Source: Parasporobacterium paucivorans DSM 15970 | GTDB taxonomy: Bacteria; Bacillota; Clostridia; Lachnospirales; Lachnospiraceae | DNA length: 64,000 nucleotides | Assembly (NCBI RefSeq): GCF_900141895.1 | Contig: NZ_FQYT01000008.1 | Coordinates: 38,058-102,057, forward strand | Direction of reading: 5' to 3' | Shown here: one piece after another, positions 45,874-55,680 of the stretch | Numbering within the stretch: position 1 is the stretch's first letter | Layout: every line of letters starts with the position of its first letter | The notes under the pieces: model-generated | Database searches by the model: none | What the model saw: only the letters and a program-made list of their open reading frames with translations | What the model was told of the DNA's origin: nothing | Made by a program: the position numbers and the translations under genes

Positions 45874-46822
45874 AAGATAATTCTCCGGCTATAACACCTA
45901 ATATTTTTCTGATGGCAAAATCCGCCGGTCCTTTCAGGGAGCAGCCTGCAGCCCTTACGTGGCCTCCGCCTCCGAATTGTTGCGCCACCTTGTTCACATC
46001 CAGGTACTCACTGGATCTCAGGCTGGCCTTAAATGTTCCATCCTCCAGCTCATAAACAAACAGGGCACACTCCACCCCCGTTGTGTTTCTGAGCTGTTCC
46101 ACGATTCCATCCAAATCGGAGCTGTTCACCCCGTATTGGTCCATGATATCCCTGGTAACCAGAGAATAGATGCATATATCGCCAAAAACCAGTTTTGAAT
46201 CCAACAGGGCTCGTCCCATGATTCTGTTCTGCTTGTATGTAGAAGCATAAAAACTATTGTCGATGATTTTTGTAAAATCAATTCCATAGCTTATAAGCTT
46301 ACCAGCAATGTTCATGGTTTTCTGAGAAGTATTCGAATATTTGAACACCCCGCTGTCAAAGATAATCCCTGTATAAAGACATGTCGCCATATCCTTGTTC
46401 AACCTGTCCGGATCCAGCAGACCATAAAGAACTTCGGCTGTGGAGCTCGCATCAGGAATCAGAATATTTTCTTCTGCAAATAATTCGTTGCTTATATGAT
46501 GGTCGACCGCAAGGGTCGCAGAAGCACCCGCGAAATATTTCACAGACTTCCCCATACGCTCATGATCGCTTGTATCCAGAACTATGAATATATCAAAATC
46601 TGATTCGTCCCCATAAGACGAATCCACAGACTCCGCTCCCGGCAGAAACAAAAATTTTTGCGGCAGTGGTTCCAGATACAGCTTCACAAAAATCTCCGGA
46701 TAGTTCACTCTTATATAATTATATAATCCGAGACAGGAACCGGCGCAGTCACCATCCGGTCTGATATGACCAGTGATGCCTACGCTGTTTTTTCCTGCCA
46801 GGATATCATCTATCCTGCCCAT
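45848..46822 (-). CDS. nrnA: DHH-family oligoribonuclease / pAp phosphatase
   Basis: A 324-residue DHH/DHHA1 protein: GHIRPDGDCAGS, LDTSDHERMG, the DHH motif AVDHHISN and the C-terminal GGGGHVRAAGCS. NrnA degrades very short RNAs and hydrolyses pAp; in some species it also finishes c-di-AMP or c-di-GMP breakdown by cutting pApA/pGpG. The start at 46822 is favoured by GAGGTGA upstream. It overlaps the rbfA end, in the usual rbfA-nrnA-truB order. Confidence 0.94.
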   Translation of the reverse strand: MGRIDDILAGKNSVGITGHIRPDGDCAGSCLGLYNYIRVNYPEIFVKLYLEPLPQKFLFLPGAESVDSSYGDESDFDIFIVLDTSDHERMGKSVKYFAGASATLAVDHHISNELFAEENILIPDASSTAEVLYGLLDPDRLNKDMATCLYTGIIFDSGVFKYSNTSQKTMNIAGKLISYGIDFTKIIDNSFYASTYKQNRIMGRALLDSKLVFGDICIYSLVTRDIMDQYGVNSSDLDGIVEQLRNTTGVECALFVYELEDGTFKASLRSSEYLDVNKVAQQFGGGGHVRAAGCSLKGPADFAIRKILGVIAGELSYEWNSERI

Positions 46823-47171
46823 CACCAATCACCTCATCAATCAGTTTGGACATTCTTGTACCATATTCAATGGACTGGTCCATTACAAATGAAATTTCCG
46901 GTGTGTTTCTTAAATTGACATTGGAGGCCAGCTGTCTTCTGATATATCCAACCGCACTCCTGAGGCCGGCCAGCGTGTTCTTCTGCTCTTCCTCGTTTCC
47001 TAAAACACTGATGAATACCTTGCAGTGTTTCAGGTCTGTGGTTACCTCAACAGCGACAACGCTTGTAAGGGGATGGATCCGGGGATCCTTTATCTGCGTC
47101 CGGATAATATTGCTGAGTTCCCTCTGTATTTCCATATTTGTTCGTGTATGTTTTACAGAATTTTTTCTCAC
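46806..47171 (-). CDS. rbfA: Ribosome-binding factor A
   Basis: A 121-residue KH-like protein with MEIQRELSNIIRTQIKDPRI, KHCKVFISVLGNEEE and TPEISFVMDQSIEYGTRMSKLI. It assists 16S rRNA 5' end maturation and cold growth. The start appears to be GTG behind GGAAGG, 23 bases after infB. Confidence 0.95.
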   Translation of the reverse strand: MRKNSVKHTRTNMEIQRELSNIIRTQIKDPRIHPLTSVVAVEVTTDLKHCKVFISVLGNEEEQKNTLAGLRSAVGYIRRQLASNVNLRNTPEISFVMDQSIEYGTRMSKLIDEVIGDGQDR

Positions 47172-47194
47172 CGGTAAACCTTCCTTTCAAAAAC

Positions 47195-49990
47195 TTATCT
47201 TGGAATTTCTTCCATCTCAAAGGCTTCAACCTGGTCATCTTCCCTGATATCATTATACTTTTCAAGGACAAATCCAAATTCGTAGCCGTCTCTCACTTCC
47301 TTGACATCGTCTTTAAATCGTTTCAGGGATGCAAGCTTTCCTTCATATACGACTACATTATCTCTTAACAGACGTACGGAACAGTCTCTTTTCAATATAC
47401 CGTCCGTCACGTACGCACCAGCAATGGTACCAACGCCGGATGCCTTGAAAGTCTGACGAACCAATGCATGACCGATTACTTTCTCCTGGAATACAGGATC
47501 CAGCATACCTTTCATTGCAGCCTCAACATCATCTAAAGCGTTATAAATGACTCTGTACAGTCTTACGTTTACTTTTTCTTTATCTGCAATTTCTTTTGCA
47601 GTGTGGTCTGGTCTGACATTGAATCCGATGATGATTGCATTGGATGCGGAAGCCAGGATTACATCAGATTCATTGATTGCTCCAACGCCTCCATGGATAA
47701 CCTTAACCACAACTTCTTCATTCGACAATTTCAGAAGACTCTGTTTCAGCGCCTCAACGGATCCCTGTACGTCACCTTTAATAATGATGTTCAGTTCTTT
47801 TACGTCACCGGCCTGTATCTGGGTGAACAGATCCTCCAAAGATAACTTCGCTTTGGTCTGCTCTATAAGTCTTTCACGGCCTTCAGAAATAAAGGTTTCC
47901 GCAAAGCGCCTTGCGTCCTTGTCATTATCTGTTGCCACGAAGATATCGCCTGCATTCGGAACGTTATCCAGTCCAAGAATTTCCACTGGCGTAGATGGAC
48001 CTGCTGACCTGATTTTTCTGGCTTTATCATCCGTCATCGCCCTGACTTTTCCATAGCTGGAGCCAACGGCAATGTGGTCGCCCACCTTAAGTGTTCCTTT
48101 TTGAACAAGAAGAGTCGCGATAGGTCCTTTTCCTTTGTCCAGACGGGCTTCAATAACAAGACCTCTGGCTTTTCTATCCGGATTTTCTTTGAGTTCACCA
48201 ACCTCTGCTGTTAAAAGGATCATTTCAAGCAGAGTTCCGATGCCTTCTTTTGTGTGTGCAGAAACAGGTACAAATATAGTATCGCCACCCCAGTCTTCCG
48301 GAATCAGTTCGTACTCGGTAAGTTCCTGTTTTACTCTCTCAATATTGGCACTAGGCTTGTCTATTTTATTAATTGCAACGATAATAGGTATCTTTGCAGC
48401 CTTTGCATGGTTTATTGCCTCAACGGTCTGAGGCATGACACCATCATCCGCTGCCACAACGAGAATGGCAATATCGGTAGACATAGCCCCTCTCATACGC
48501 ATGGATGTAAACGCCTCGTGTCCTGGTGTGTCAAGGAATGTGATCTTTTCCCCTTTAATGTCTACGACATAGGCTCCAATGTGCTGTGTGATTCCGCCGG
48601 CTTCTCCTGAAATAACATTTTCCTTACGAATAGCGTCCAGAAGGGAAGTCTTGCCATGATCGACATGACCCATAACACACACAACCGGTGGTCTTGGCTT
48701 TAAGGTAGACGCATCTTCCTCTTCCTCTTTGAGGAGCTCTTCAATGACGTCGATTTTCTCTTCCAACTCACAAATAACATCGTATTCCATTGCAATTTCT
48801 TCTGCAAGCGCAAAATCGATCTCCTGGTTGATTGTTACGACTTTCCCCTGAAGAAACAATTTCTTTACGAGAGCCGAGGAGTTGACCTTCAATTTATCAG
48901 CGAGTTCCTTTATTGTAAGTGATTCCGGGATTATAATGACTTTAATTGTCTCTTCTTTTGGCTTTTCCGCCATAGGAGCACTAGAGCGCTGATTATATCT
49001 GCCCCCTTGGTTTGGTCTTCTTCCCTGATTCGGTCTGTTTCCCTGGTTTGGTCTGTTGCTCTGAGCCGGCTTGTTGCCTTGGGCTGGTCTGCCTGCCTGA
49101 GCCGGTCTGCCTGCCTGGGCTGGTCTGCCTGCCTGAGCTGGTCTGTTATCCTGAGTCGGTCTGCCTGCCTGAGCTGGTCTGTTTGCCTGGGCTGGCCTGT
49201 TTGCCTGAGCCGGTCTGTTATCCTGAGCCGGTCTGCCTGCCTGTGCCGGCCTGTTTGCCTGAGCTGGCCTGTTTGCCTGGCCTGGCCTGTTATCCTGAGC
49301 CGGTCTGCCTGCCTGTGCCGGCCTGTTTGCCTGAGCTGGCCTGTTTGCCTGACCTGGCCTGTTATCCTGAGCCGGTCTGCCTGCCTGAGCTGGTCTGTTG
49401 GTCTGGGCTGGCCTGTTTGTCTGGGCTGGCCTGTTATCCTGAGCCGGTCTGCCTGCCTGAGCTGGTCTGCTGGCCTGAGCCAGTCTGCCTGCCTGAGCCG
49501 TTTCTGTGGACTTCTGATATTCGCCCGTCTTCCTATTATCTGAAAAACTTCTGTCTGTACTCTTCTTTTCTTCCATTCTACCAGTTTCTGACGGTTTTTC
49601 CACGTGTCTATTATCCATCGATTTATTATCCGCAGCCTGGGCTGCGACAGGTCTTCTCTCGCCCTGTTTTGCTGCAGGATGTTCCTGACGTGTTTGCGTA
49701 TCTCTTGCCGGCTGTACGCCTGACTGGTTTCTGTCTGTATTGAAATTTCTGTTCGGACTGGTCTTCATACCGCTGTTCTGAGGATGATATACCTTTGAGA
49801 TTCTGCTTGCTTTGGGTTTTTCCTGCTCTTGCGGAGCAGCAAGCGTCTTCCTGATAAGGGCAATTTCCTCGTCAGAAATAGTGCTCATATGGCTCTTTGC
49901 TTCTATGTTATGGTCGGTCAGCACCTTTATTATATCTTTACTGTCTTTATTTATTTCTTTCGCGAGTTCATGTATTCTTATTTTCACCAT
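47195..49990 (-). CDS. infB: Translation initiation factor IF-2 with expanded low-complexity linker
   Basis: A 931-residue IF-2. The N-terminus has the IF2-N fold ([18 protein letters not shown]). A long linker (about 60-345) is rich in Gln, Ala, Arg and Pro, with many (Q)AGRPAQ and QANRPAQ repeats; a second IF2-N segment ([22 protein letters not shown]) precedes the GTPase domain: [31 protein letters not shown]. The C-terminal C1/C2 domains that bind fMet-tRNA are present. It is the core gene of the nusA operon. Confidence 0.97.
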   Translation of the reverse strand: MVKIRIHELAKEINKDSKDIIKVLTDHNIEAKSHMSTISDEEIALIRKTLAAPQEQEKPKASRISKVYHPQNSGMKTSPNRNFNTDRNQSGVQPARDTQTRQEHPAAKQGERRPVAAQAADNKSMDNRHVEKPSETGRMEEKKSTDRSFSDNRKTGEYQKSTETAQAGRLAQASRPAQAGRPAQDNRPAQTNRPAQTNRPAQAGRPAQDNRPGQANRPAQANRPAQAGRPAQDNRPGQANRPAQANRPAQAGRPAQDNRPAQANRPAQANRPAQAGRPTQDNRPAQAGRPAQAGRPAQAGRPAQGNKPAQSNRPNQGNRPNQGRRPNQGGRYNQRSSAPMAEKPKEETIKVIIIPESLTIKELADKLKVNSSALVKKLFLQGKVVTINQEIDFALAEEIAMEYDVICELEEKIDVIEELLKEEEEDASTLKPRPPVVCVMGHVDHGKTSLLDAIRKENVISGEAGGITQHIGAYVVDIKGEKITFLDTPGHEAFTSMRMRGAMSTDIAILVVAADDGVMPQTVEAINHAKAAKIPIIVAINKIDKPSANIERVKQELTEYELIPEDWGGDTIFVPVSAHTKEGIGTLLEMILLTAEVGELKENPDRKARGLVIEARLDKGKGPIATLLVQKGTLKVGDHIAVGSSYGKVRAMTDDKARKIRSAGPSTPVEILGLDNVPNAGDIFVATDNDKDARRFAETFISEGRERLIEQTKAKLSLEDLFTQIQAGDVKELNIIIKGDVQGSVEALKQSLLKLSNEEVVVKVIHGGVGAINESDVILASASNAIIIGFNVRPDHTAKEIADKEKVNVRLYRVIYNALDDVEAAMKGMLDPVFQEKVIGHALVRQTFKASGVGTIAGAYVTDGILKRDCSVRLLRDNVVVYEGKLASLKRFKDDVKEVRDGYEFGFVLEKYNDIREDDQVEAFEMEEIPR
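49035..49505 (-). repeat. In-frame short tandem repeats in the infB linker
   Basis: About 470 bases of repeated 12- to 24-base blocks encode alternating (A)[11 protein letters not shown] and ANRPAQ units. A 24-residue super-unit ([20 protein letters not shown] plus RPAQ) occurs twice in succession almost unchanged and a third time with one substitution. Slippage or recombination could vary its length between strains. Confidence 0.85.
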
Positions 49991-50004
49991 TCATTTTCCT
50001 CCAT

Positions 50005-50319
50005 TTACTTCATATCTGTCTTATCCTTTAACAGTTTCTTAATTGCGTTGGCTATCCCGGCATCCGTAACCGCTACGGAAGAACGGAACTGTTTTCCAAT
50101 GCAATGCCCCAGTTCGTTTTTGGTCGCATAAAAAATCATCGGCACGTTATAATGAATACATTTATTTGTAAACAGCTTCTTCGTATTGTCTGAAGCATCC
50201 TCTGCGACTATTACCAGAAACGCCTTGCCTTCTGTAATAGATTTTTCCACTGAAAACTCCCCGCTTGAGGCTCTTCCGGCTTTGGCCGCAAGTCCCAGCA
50301 TTGATAATATTTTATCCAT
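50005..50319 (-). CDS. L7Ae-family RNA-binding protein (YlxQ-like)
   Basis: A 104-residue protein with the L7Ae/L30e fold: [35 protein letters not shown] and GHCIGK. Such proteins bind kink-turn RNA. The exact role in Bacillota is not settled. It overlaps the end of rnpM by 8 bases and sits between it and infB, its standard place. Confidence 0.93.
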   Translation of the reverse strand: MDKILSMLGLAAKAGRASSGEFSVEKSITEGKAFLVIVAEDASDNTKKLFTNKCIHYNVPMIFYATKNELGHCIGKQFRSSVAVTDAGIANAIKKLLKDKTDMK

Positions 50320-50587
50320 GGCTCTCTTTCAGCTCCTCTTTCAGTCTCTCAAAGATTTCCTGTGAGATTTTTGTCTTAAGGGATCTCTCGAGTCCTCTGT
50401 TTTTCATTGCTTTATTCAGGCACTCCTCGGATTTACAGATATATGCGCCTCTGCCATTCTTCTTTCCGGAAAGGTCAATCAATATTTCATCCTCGGAGGT
50501 TTTTATTACTCTGATCATTTCTTTCTTGGATTTCATCTGTCCGCATCCGGTGCATTGCCTTAATGGTATTTTTTTTGTAGTACTCAT
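50312..50587 (-). CDS. rnpM: YlxR / RNase P modulator RnpM
   Basis: A 91-residue YlxR family protein with [20 protein letters not shown] and [18 protein letters not shown]. The family is reported to bind and modulate the RNase P RNA. The Cys pair CTGC near the N-terminus is typical. It follows nusA by 27 bases. Confidence 0.93.
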   Translation of the reverse strand: MSTTKKIPLRQCTGCGQMKSKKEMIRVIKTSEDEILIDLSGKKNGRGAYICKSEECLNKAMKNRGLERSLKTKISQEIFERLKEELKESHG

Positions 50588-50614
50588 TTCGAGCTCCTTT
50601 CCGGTAACGGCAGC

Positions 50615-51694
50615 TTACTCTTCTACATATGAGTCATCTTCATCGTCGAATTCTCCAAGCTCTCCTGCCTGTGTTTCACTTTTGATATCTATCTTAAATC
50701 CGGTAAGTTTTGCAGCCAGTCTTGCATTCTGTCCCTCTTTGCCAATGGCCAGAGACAACTGGTAATCCGGTACTACCACGCCAGCCTTCTTCTCTTCATC
50801 ATCCGCAACGACATATACAACTTTAGCCGGACTCAAGGCATTTTCTATCAGTTCCGCAGGATTTTCACTCCAATTGACGATATCGATCTTTTCGCCTCTG
50901 AGTTCACTTACGATAGCGTTAACTCTCGTTCCGTTGACTCCGACACATGCTCCGACAGCATCCACGTCCGGATTGTTTGACCAGACAGCAATCTTGGTCC
51001 TGGAACCTGGTTCTCTTGCAATACTTTTGATCTCAACCGTTCCGTCCTTCACTTCTGTTACTTCCGCCTCAAAAAGTCTCTTGACCAGATCAGGATGTGT
51101 TCTTGACACCATGATTTTGGGTCCCTTTGTTGAGCTTTTCACTTCCAGGATGTAGAGTTTTACGCGTTCGTTCGGTTTAAGGACTTCACCCTTGACCTGT
51201 TCATTTTCAGCCAGCACTGCATCAGCCTTGCCAAGATTGATGCTGATGTTCTTGCCATAAAACCTTTGCACAATTCCGGTAACAACATCTTTTTCCTTGC
51301 CGTAGAATTCATCATAAATGACTTTCTTTTCTTCTTCTCTGATTGTCTGAAGAATGACGTTTTTCGCATTCTGAGTTGCTATGCGTCCAAATTCCTTTGA
51401 TTTTATCCGGATATTCACTATGTCGCCGACATTGTAATCAATGTCGATTTTCTTAGCATCTTCCAGACTGATCTCCGTTGAATCGTCCTCAACTGTATCA
51501 GCAACTGTTTTTTCAGCAAAGATAAGAAAATCCCCATTAACAGGATCTATCTCTACCTTGACATTTTCTGTTTTTCCATAGTGGTTCTTGTAAGCAGCCA
51601 CCAAAGAATTTTTTATAGCCTCTAAAAGGACTTCTTTGCTGATGTCCTTTTCTTTTTCAAGAACATTTAAAGCTTCCATCAATTCATTATTCAT
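50615..51694 (-). CDS. nusA: Transcription termination/antitermination factor NusA
   Basis: A 359-residue Gram-positive-length NusA: an N-terminal RNA polymerase-binding domain, S1 (EGQ-type region at about 130-200), KH1 ([18 protein letters not shown]) and KH2 ([18 protein letters not shown]), with a short acidic tail ([11 protein letters not shown]) instead of the E. coli C-terminal repeats. It controls pausing, termination and rRNA antitermination. Confidence 0.97.
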   Translation of the reverse strand: MNNELMEALNVLEKEKDISKEVLLEAIKNSLVAAYKNHYGKTENVKVEIDPVNGDFLIFAEKTVADTVEDDSTEISLEDAKKIDIDYNVGDIVNIRIKSKEFGRIATQNAKNVILQTIREEEKKVIYDEFYGKEKDVVTGIVQRFYGKNISINLGKADAVLAENEQVKGEVLKPNERVKLYILEVKSSTKGPKIMVSRTHPDLVKRLFEAEVTEVKDGTVEIKSIAREPGSRTKIAVWSNNPDVDAVGACVGVNGTRVNAIVSELRGEKIDIVNWSENPAELIENALSPAKVVYVVADDEEKKAGVVVPDYQLSLAIGKEGQNARLAAKLTGFKIDIKSETQAGELGEFDDEDDSYVEE

Positions 51695-51716
51695 CTTTTT
51701 ATCATCCTCCTAACAA

Positions 51717-52178
51717 TCAAAAATCAAATGCGAGTCTTATAAGAGCGATTTCCGCTCTTTTAAATTCGATGCTACGGTCTTCGGTCTCAATAGTCACTGT
51801 CTCTTTGCTGTATTCCTTCAAAACGCCCCTGAATTCCTTTTTTTTCTCAAATTGGTTGTAGAGCCGCAGTTCCACTTCCTTACCCAGGTTGCGTTGAAAA
51901 TCCTTATCTTTTTTCAATGGCCGGGACAGTCCGGGAGAACTTACCTCAAGAATGAAAGCTTCTTTAATGAAATCATCATTATCCAGCATCTCGCTCAATG
52001 TCCTGCTTACAATCTCACAGTCATCGATTGTGATTCCTCCCTGTTTGTCGATATAGAGCCGCAGAAAATAGTTTCCGGCTTCTTTTACATACTCGACATC
52101 AACCAGTTCAAAATTCTTTTCCTGTAAAAACGGTGATATCATCTGCTCCGTTCTTGCTTCATATTCTTTCCTAGACAA
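51717..52178 (-). CDS. rimP: Ribosome maturation factor RimP
   Basis: A 153-residue RimP with NFELVDVEYVKEAGNYFLRLYID, GGITIDDCEIVSRTLSEMLD and LEVSSPGLSRPLK. It promotes 30S assembly. It is the first gene of the rimP-nusA-infB operon, behind a sigma-A promoter and a structured leader of about 85 bases. Confidence 0.96.
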   Translation of the reverse strand: MSRKEYEARTEQMISPFLQEKNFELVDVEYVKEAGNYFLRLYIDKQGGITIDDCEIVSRTLSEMLDNDDFIKEAFILEVSSPGLSRPLKKDKDFQRNLGKEVELRLYNQFEKKKEFRGVLKEYSKETVTIETEDRSIEFKRAEIALIRLAFDF

Positions 52179-52271
52179 GTATATCTCTCCTTCCGTCCTA
52201 ACGGACCCACACTACATAGAAAGAGTGGACCTGCGCCCACTCCGTAATAAACAATCTGATTCAACAGATAG

Positions 52272-52300
52272 AGTATAACACTAATAAATTTTGAATGCAA
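52272..52300 (-). promoter_or_regulatory. Promoter of the rimP-nusA-infB operon
   Basis: Minus-strand TTGCAT (52295-52300), a 17-base spacer and TATACT (52272-52277). The transcribed leader contains GAGTGG/CCACTC and GTCC/GGAC stems before the rimP ribosome binding site. Confidence 0.65.
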
Positions 52301-52308
52301 GGAATATT

Positions 52309-53775
52309 TTAGCTTTCCGCATCCAGTTCAAACCAGAATACTACGCCATCTCTGACATTTTCAACACCATACCCTTTGTTCAGGGAATCCTGGACAGCCT
52401 TTACAATGGACAGTCCGATTCCGCTGCCTCCATATTCCCTGGTCCTGGCTTTATCAACCTTGTAAAACTTATCCCAGATTTTCCCTATGTCCTCCTGCGG
52501 GATGTTTTTTCCTGTATTATAGACACTTACCCTGACAACTTTCTCCAGCTGCTCCACGTCGATTCGTATTACCATTTCCCCTTCCACATGGTGCAGTGCA
52601 TTGCTCAGGTAGTTGGCAATGACCTGCTCTGTCAGAAATTCATCTGACCAGACATACACTGGTTTTCTATCATCAAAATATACCGTGACATTTTTCTGCT
52701 TGATCAGTATGCTTGAATTATTCAGGCTGCCGCAAATCAGGGAAACTACATCAAACCTTTCCATATATAAGAGATTTTTTCCGGACTCAATCTGGTTGAG
52801 TGCGAGAAGCTTCTTCACGATATTATTCATCTTGACTGCCTCATCCATAATAACATCACAATAGAAGTCACGGCTGCCCTCATCTTCATTCACGCTTTCC
52901 TTCAATCCTTCCGCATATCCCTGAATCAGCGCAATAGGAGTTTTCAGCTCATGAGAAACATTGGACAGGAACTCCTTGCGTATCTCGTCCATTTCCGACT
53001 TTTTCTCCAGATCCCTCTTCAATTCATTGTTGGCTGTCTTTAATTCGGATATTGTTTTTTCCAGTTTTTCAGACAGTTGATTGATACTGCTGCCCAGAGC
53101 ACCTAATTCATCATCTTCCTGCCCCTTATAACGGATTCCGAATTCCAGGTTCGACATCCTGCGTGCAATGCCGGACAGTTCCAGAATCGGTTTCGTAAAA
53201 TGCCTGGAAATAGACAGCATTATCACATAATCAATAAAAATAAGCATCAGCCCCACATAACTGAAGAACTTATTGGAGATATCAACGCTTTCCTGAACGC
53301 TGTCATATGACATCCGCACTATGAAATATCTCTGCTGGCCAAGTATCCCCCACATTTCCAGATAAGAGGATCCTGAGATTTTTTCTGTGGTTGTCTGAAT
53401 AACATATTTTTCATTTTCTTCTAAAACGGATACGTCATTGGATTTTCCAAGAAAAATAATTTCCTGAAGACGGGCCGCCAGAATCTCATTTGCTCCATAG
53501 TTGAACTTTTCAACTCCGGCTGCATCCGTCACGAGCAGGCTGACCCCGTAGGATTCGCATAATCTTGTCATGTAATTCCGGCTGGACACGTCAACCTCAG
53601 TATTCTCGTCAAAAAACTGGCTGATACTGGTATATAGATTAACCAGATCCTGCCGCTTCTCATTCCGGTAATATCCTTCCAGGAAGACTGTATTGATGGC
53701 AAAATACACGAGAAATGTACCCGATACAAAGACGAGGAGAAGTACTGCCAGTTTTATTCTTATAGACGATTTCAT
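52309..53775 (-). CDS. Membrane sensor histidine kinase
   Basis: A 488-residue kinase. A first membrane span lies at about 10-30, followed by an extracellular sensor (30-165) of no recognised fold and a second span at about 170-190. The HAMP domain (RHFTKPILELSGIARRM) and a coiled coil precede the H box FLSNVSHELKTPIALIQGYAEGL; N, G1 and G2 boxes include GGSGIGLSIVK. It is encoded directly after its response regulator (21-base gap) and is of the OmpR-partner (ResE/PhoR-like) class. The signal is unknown. Confidence 0.94.
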   Translation of the reverse strand: MKSSIRIKLAVLLLVFVSGTFLVYFAINTVFLEGYYRNEKRQDLVNLYTSISQFFDENTEVDVSSRNYMTRLCESYGVSLLVTDAAGVEKFNYGANEILAARLQEIIFLGKSNDVSVLEENEKYVIQTTTEKISGSSYLEMWGILGQQRYFIVRMSYDSVQESVDISNKFFSYVGLMLIFIDYVIMLSISRHFTKPILELSGIARRMSNLEFGIRYKGQEDDELGALGSSINQLSEKLEKTISELKTANNELKRDLEKKSEMDEIRKEFLSNVSHELKTPIALIQGYAEGLKESVNEDEGSRDFYCDVIMDEAVKMNNIVKKLLALNQIESGKNLLYMERFDVVSLICGSLNNSSILIKQKNVTVYFDDRKPVYVWSDEFLTEQVIANYLSNALHHVEGEMVIRIDVEQLEKVVRVSVYNTGKNIPQEDIGKIWDKFYKVDKARTREYGGSGIGLSIVKAVQDSLNKGYGVENVRDGVVFWFELDAES

Positions 53776-53796
53776 TATCAGGCGGCCTCCATTCCT

Positions 53797-54474
53797 CTAT
53801 TCTTCATATTTGTAGCCCATGCCCCAGATTGTTTTAATGCGGGCGCCTTCCTCTCCCAGCTTGCTTCTGATTTTTTTAACATGGGTATCGATGGTTCTCG
53901 CATCCCCAAAATAATCATAATTCCAAACATTATTTAATATTTTTTCCCGGGAAAGGGCAATATTTTTGTTTTCTATAAAATACGTAAGAAGCTCAAATTC
54001 CTTATAACTTAGATCGATATTCTCACCATCTACGCTCACGATATGAGCGTCTTTATCAATGACTATTCTGCCGGATCGGATTGTACCGGTCTCTCCCACA
54101 GTTTTGCTTCTTCGCAGGATGGCGTCAATCCTTGCCACCAGAATTTTGGGACTAAAAGGCTTGGAAATATATTCATCGACTCCCAGCTTAAACCCAAGCA
54201 GCTCATCCTGTTCATCAGATTTGGCAGTCAGCATGATTACCGGAACCTCCGAGTGCTTCCGGATTTCCGTACAGACCTGCCATCCATCCATTTTTGGCAT
54301 CATCACATCAAGTATGATCAGAGCAGTATCTGCGTTCTGATTAAAAATTTCCAGAGCTTCTTCCCCGTCCGCCGCCTCCAATACAATATAGCCGCTTTTG
54401 ACCAGAAAATCCCTGACAAGTTTTCTCATTCTGCTTTCATCATCCACTACCAGAATTTTCAGATTATTATTCAT
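53797..54474 (-). CDS. OmpR-family response regulator
   Basis: A 225-residue regulator: a receiver domain with VVDDESRMRK, phospho-acceptor Asp in LIILDVMMPKMDGW, LTAKSDEQD and the SKPFSPKIL switch Lys. The C-terminal winged helix (LSYKEFELLTYFIENKNIALSREKIL ... RTIDTHVKKIRSKLG) is complete. It is expected to be phosphorylated by the adjacent kinase. Its promoter overlaps that of the divergent transglutaminase-like gene, a likely target. Confidence 0.95.
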   Translation of the reverse strand: MNNNLKILVVDDESRMRKLVRDFLVKSGYIVLEAADGEEALEIFNQNADTALIILDVMMPKMDGWQVCTEIRKHSEVPVIMLTAKSDEQDELLGFKLGVDEYISKPFSPKILVARIDAILRRSKTVGETGTIRSGRIVIDKDAHIVSVDGENIDLSYKEFELLTYFIENKNIALSREKILNNVWNYDYFGDARTIDTHVKKIRSKLGEEGARIKTIWGMGYKYEE

Positions 54475-54514
54475 TATTATTTCCTCCGGGCCATTTACAA
54501 CAACTTATATAACC

Positions 54515-54543
54515 TTGACACAAGCTGTCTTTATAGTTACACT
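54515..54543 (+). promoter_or_regulatory. Promoter of the transglutaminase-like gene
   Basis: TTGACA (54515-54520), a 17-base spacer and TACACT (54538-54543). It overlaps the divergent regulator promoter by three bases. Confidence 0.6.
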
Positions 54544-54569
54544 ATACCTAAATATATACGGAGTTACAA
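54541..54569 (-). promoter_or_regulatory. Promoter of the response regulator/kinase genes
   Basis: Minus-strand TTGTAA (54564-54569), a 17-base spacer and TATAGT (54541-54546). The -10 boxes of the two divergent promoters share bases 54541-54543. Confidence 0.55.
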
Positions 54570-54575
54570 TAAATA

Positions 54576-55412
54576 ATGAAAAAGAAATCCATCTTCAGTT
54601 TTCTGGTTATCATAATTGCTGCTCTTGTCGTCCTGTTTACGCATACTCCCTCACCGATAGAAAAACCAATGGGAGAGAGAGAATTATACCTTTCTTATAT
54701 AACTTCCATTATAGAAGAAAATATCGACGATTCCATGTCCGATTATGAAAAGGCAAAAACTATCCATGATTATATAATAATAAATACCGATTACGACACC
54801 TCGGACAACCTTAACGATTCTGCCTTTTCTCCGGAAGGGGTGTTCGTATATGGCACTGCCGTGTGCCAGGGATACGCCGAGTCCTATATGCTTATCCTAA
54901 ATGAGCTGGGAATAGACTGCAAACTTGTCACCGGCACTGCGAACGGTATAGTACATGCATGGAACGTAGTTAAAATTGATGGGGAATGGTACAATGTTGA
55001 TGTAACGTGGGATGACCCCATCGTCAGCGGCGAAGTGGTCAGCGGAACCGGTAATCTGAGTTATGCATATTTCATGAAGCCAGACGCCGTCCTGTATACA
55101 GATCACACTGCTTCTTCCTCCCCGCCCGCATGTACCTCCGATAAGTATCTGTATATTGAGCAATATTACGGAATCCCCTATGTAATCCTGGATTCAGTCG
55201 ATCAGATACCGGAAGTTTTTTCTTCATATTACGAATCCGGAATACGAAGCCTCACAATGTATTTTCCGGAGGACGCAGACCCAGCTGAAAATGGACTCCT
55301 CTCCTCATTAGGGCAGGATTTGAACCGACACAGTACACAGGGAATCCCAGTACATTATTACCCTACACTCAGATATTTTGATTATTCTTATATCACCATT
55401 TTTACGGAATAA
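54576..55412 (+). CDS. Membrane-anchored transglutaminase-like cysteine protease-fold protein
   Basis: A 278-residue protein with an N-terminal membrane anchor or signal (residues 5-22) and a transglutaminase-core domain. The triad positions are visible: Cys in AVCQGYAESY, His in GIVHAWNVVKI and Asp in NVDVTWDDP. The family includes peptidases and wall-linked enzymes; the substrate is unknown. The extracellular location follows from the N-terminus. It is divergent from a two-component system and ends 2 bases from the convergent Smr gene. Confidence 0.85.
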   Translation: MKKKSIFSFLVIIIAALVVLFTHTPSPIEKPMGERELYLSYITSIIEENIDDSMSDYEKAKTIHDYIIINTDYDTSDNLNDSAFSPEGVFVYGTAVCQGYAESYMLILNELGIDCKLVTGTANGIVHAWNVVKIDGEWYNVDVTWDDPIVSGEVVSGTGNLSYAYFMKPDAVLYTDHTASSSPPACTSDKYLYIEQYYGIPYVILDSVDQIPEVFSSYYESGIRSLTMYFPEDADPAENGLLSSLGQDLNRHSTQGIPVHYYPTLRYFDYSYITIFTE

Positions 55413-55414
55413 TG

Positions 55415-55663
55415 CTAAAACAATTCACGAAGGACTAAATCAGTTGTGCCCTGATTTAGTCCTATTTCAATTCGTATCACTTTTGGATTATTCCTGTAAG
55501 TCTTTAATATCATCTGCTTCAGGCTGGTTCCCCCGTGGTACCCATGGATCAGCCTGAGCCTGTAGATATCTTTTTTAGCAGACTTCAATCTGCTGTCAAT
55601 AAATGTCTTTGCCTGGAAAGAATTCATCCCATGAAGATCCAGCTCCACGATCCCGTTATTCAC
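55415..55663 (-). CDS. Small Smr-domain protein
   Basis: An 82-residue protein consisting almost only of an Smr domain: VELDLHGMNSFQAKTFID, RLRLIHGYHGGTSLKQMI. Smr domains in MutS2 and elsewhere act as nucleases or RNA/DNA-binding units; a stand-alone bacterial Smr has no fixed function. It follows the DUF47 gene by 17 bases. Its 3' codons form part of a perfect hairpin. Confidence 0.85.
   Translation of the reverse strand: MNNGIVELDLHGMNSFQAKTFIDSRLKSAKKDIYRLRLIHGYHGGTSLKQMILKTYRNNPKVIRIEIGLNQGTTDLVLRELF
55431..55464. terminator. Bidirectional hairpin at converging gene ends
   Basis: Perfect 13-bp arms AGGACTAAATCAG and CTGATTTAGTCCT enclose a 7-base loop. It lies inside the Smr coding end and about 20 bases beyond the transglutaminase-like stop. 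No U tract directly follows in either direction, so it may work as a weak terminator or 3' stabiliser. Confidence 0.5.
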
Positions 55664-55680
55664 TGTTTTTTCCTCCTGAA

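Noticed and set aside
49007..49743. Plus-strand Leu/Ser/Cys-rich repetitive ORFs opposite infB
   Set aside because: They arise from the low-complexity infB linker read in antisense; no start signals or independent context.
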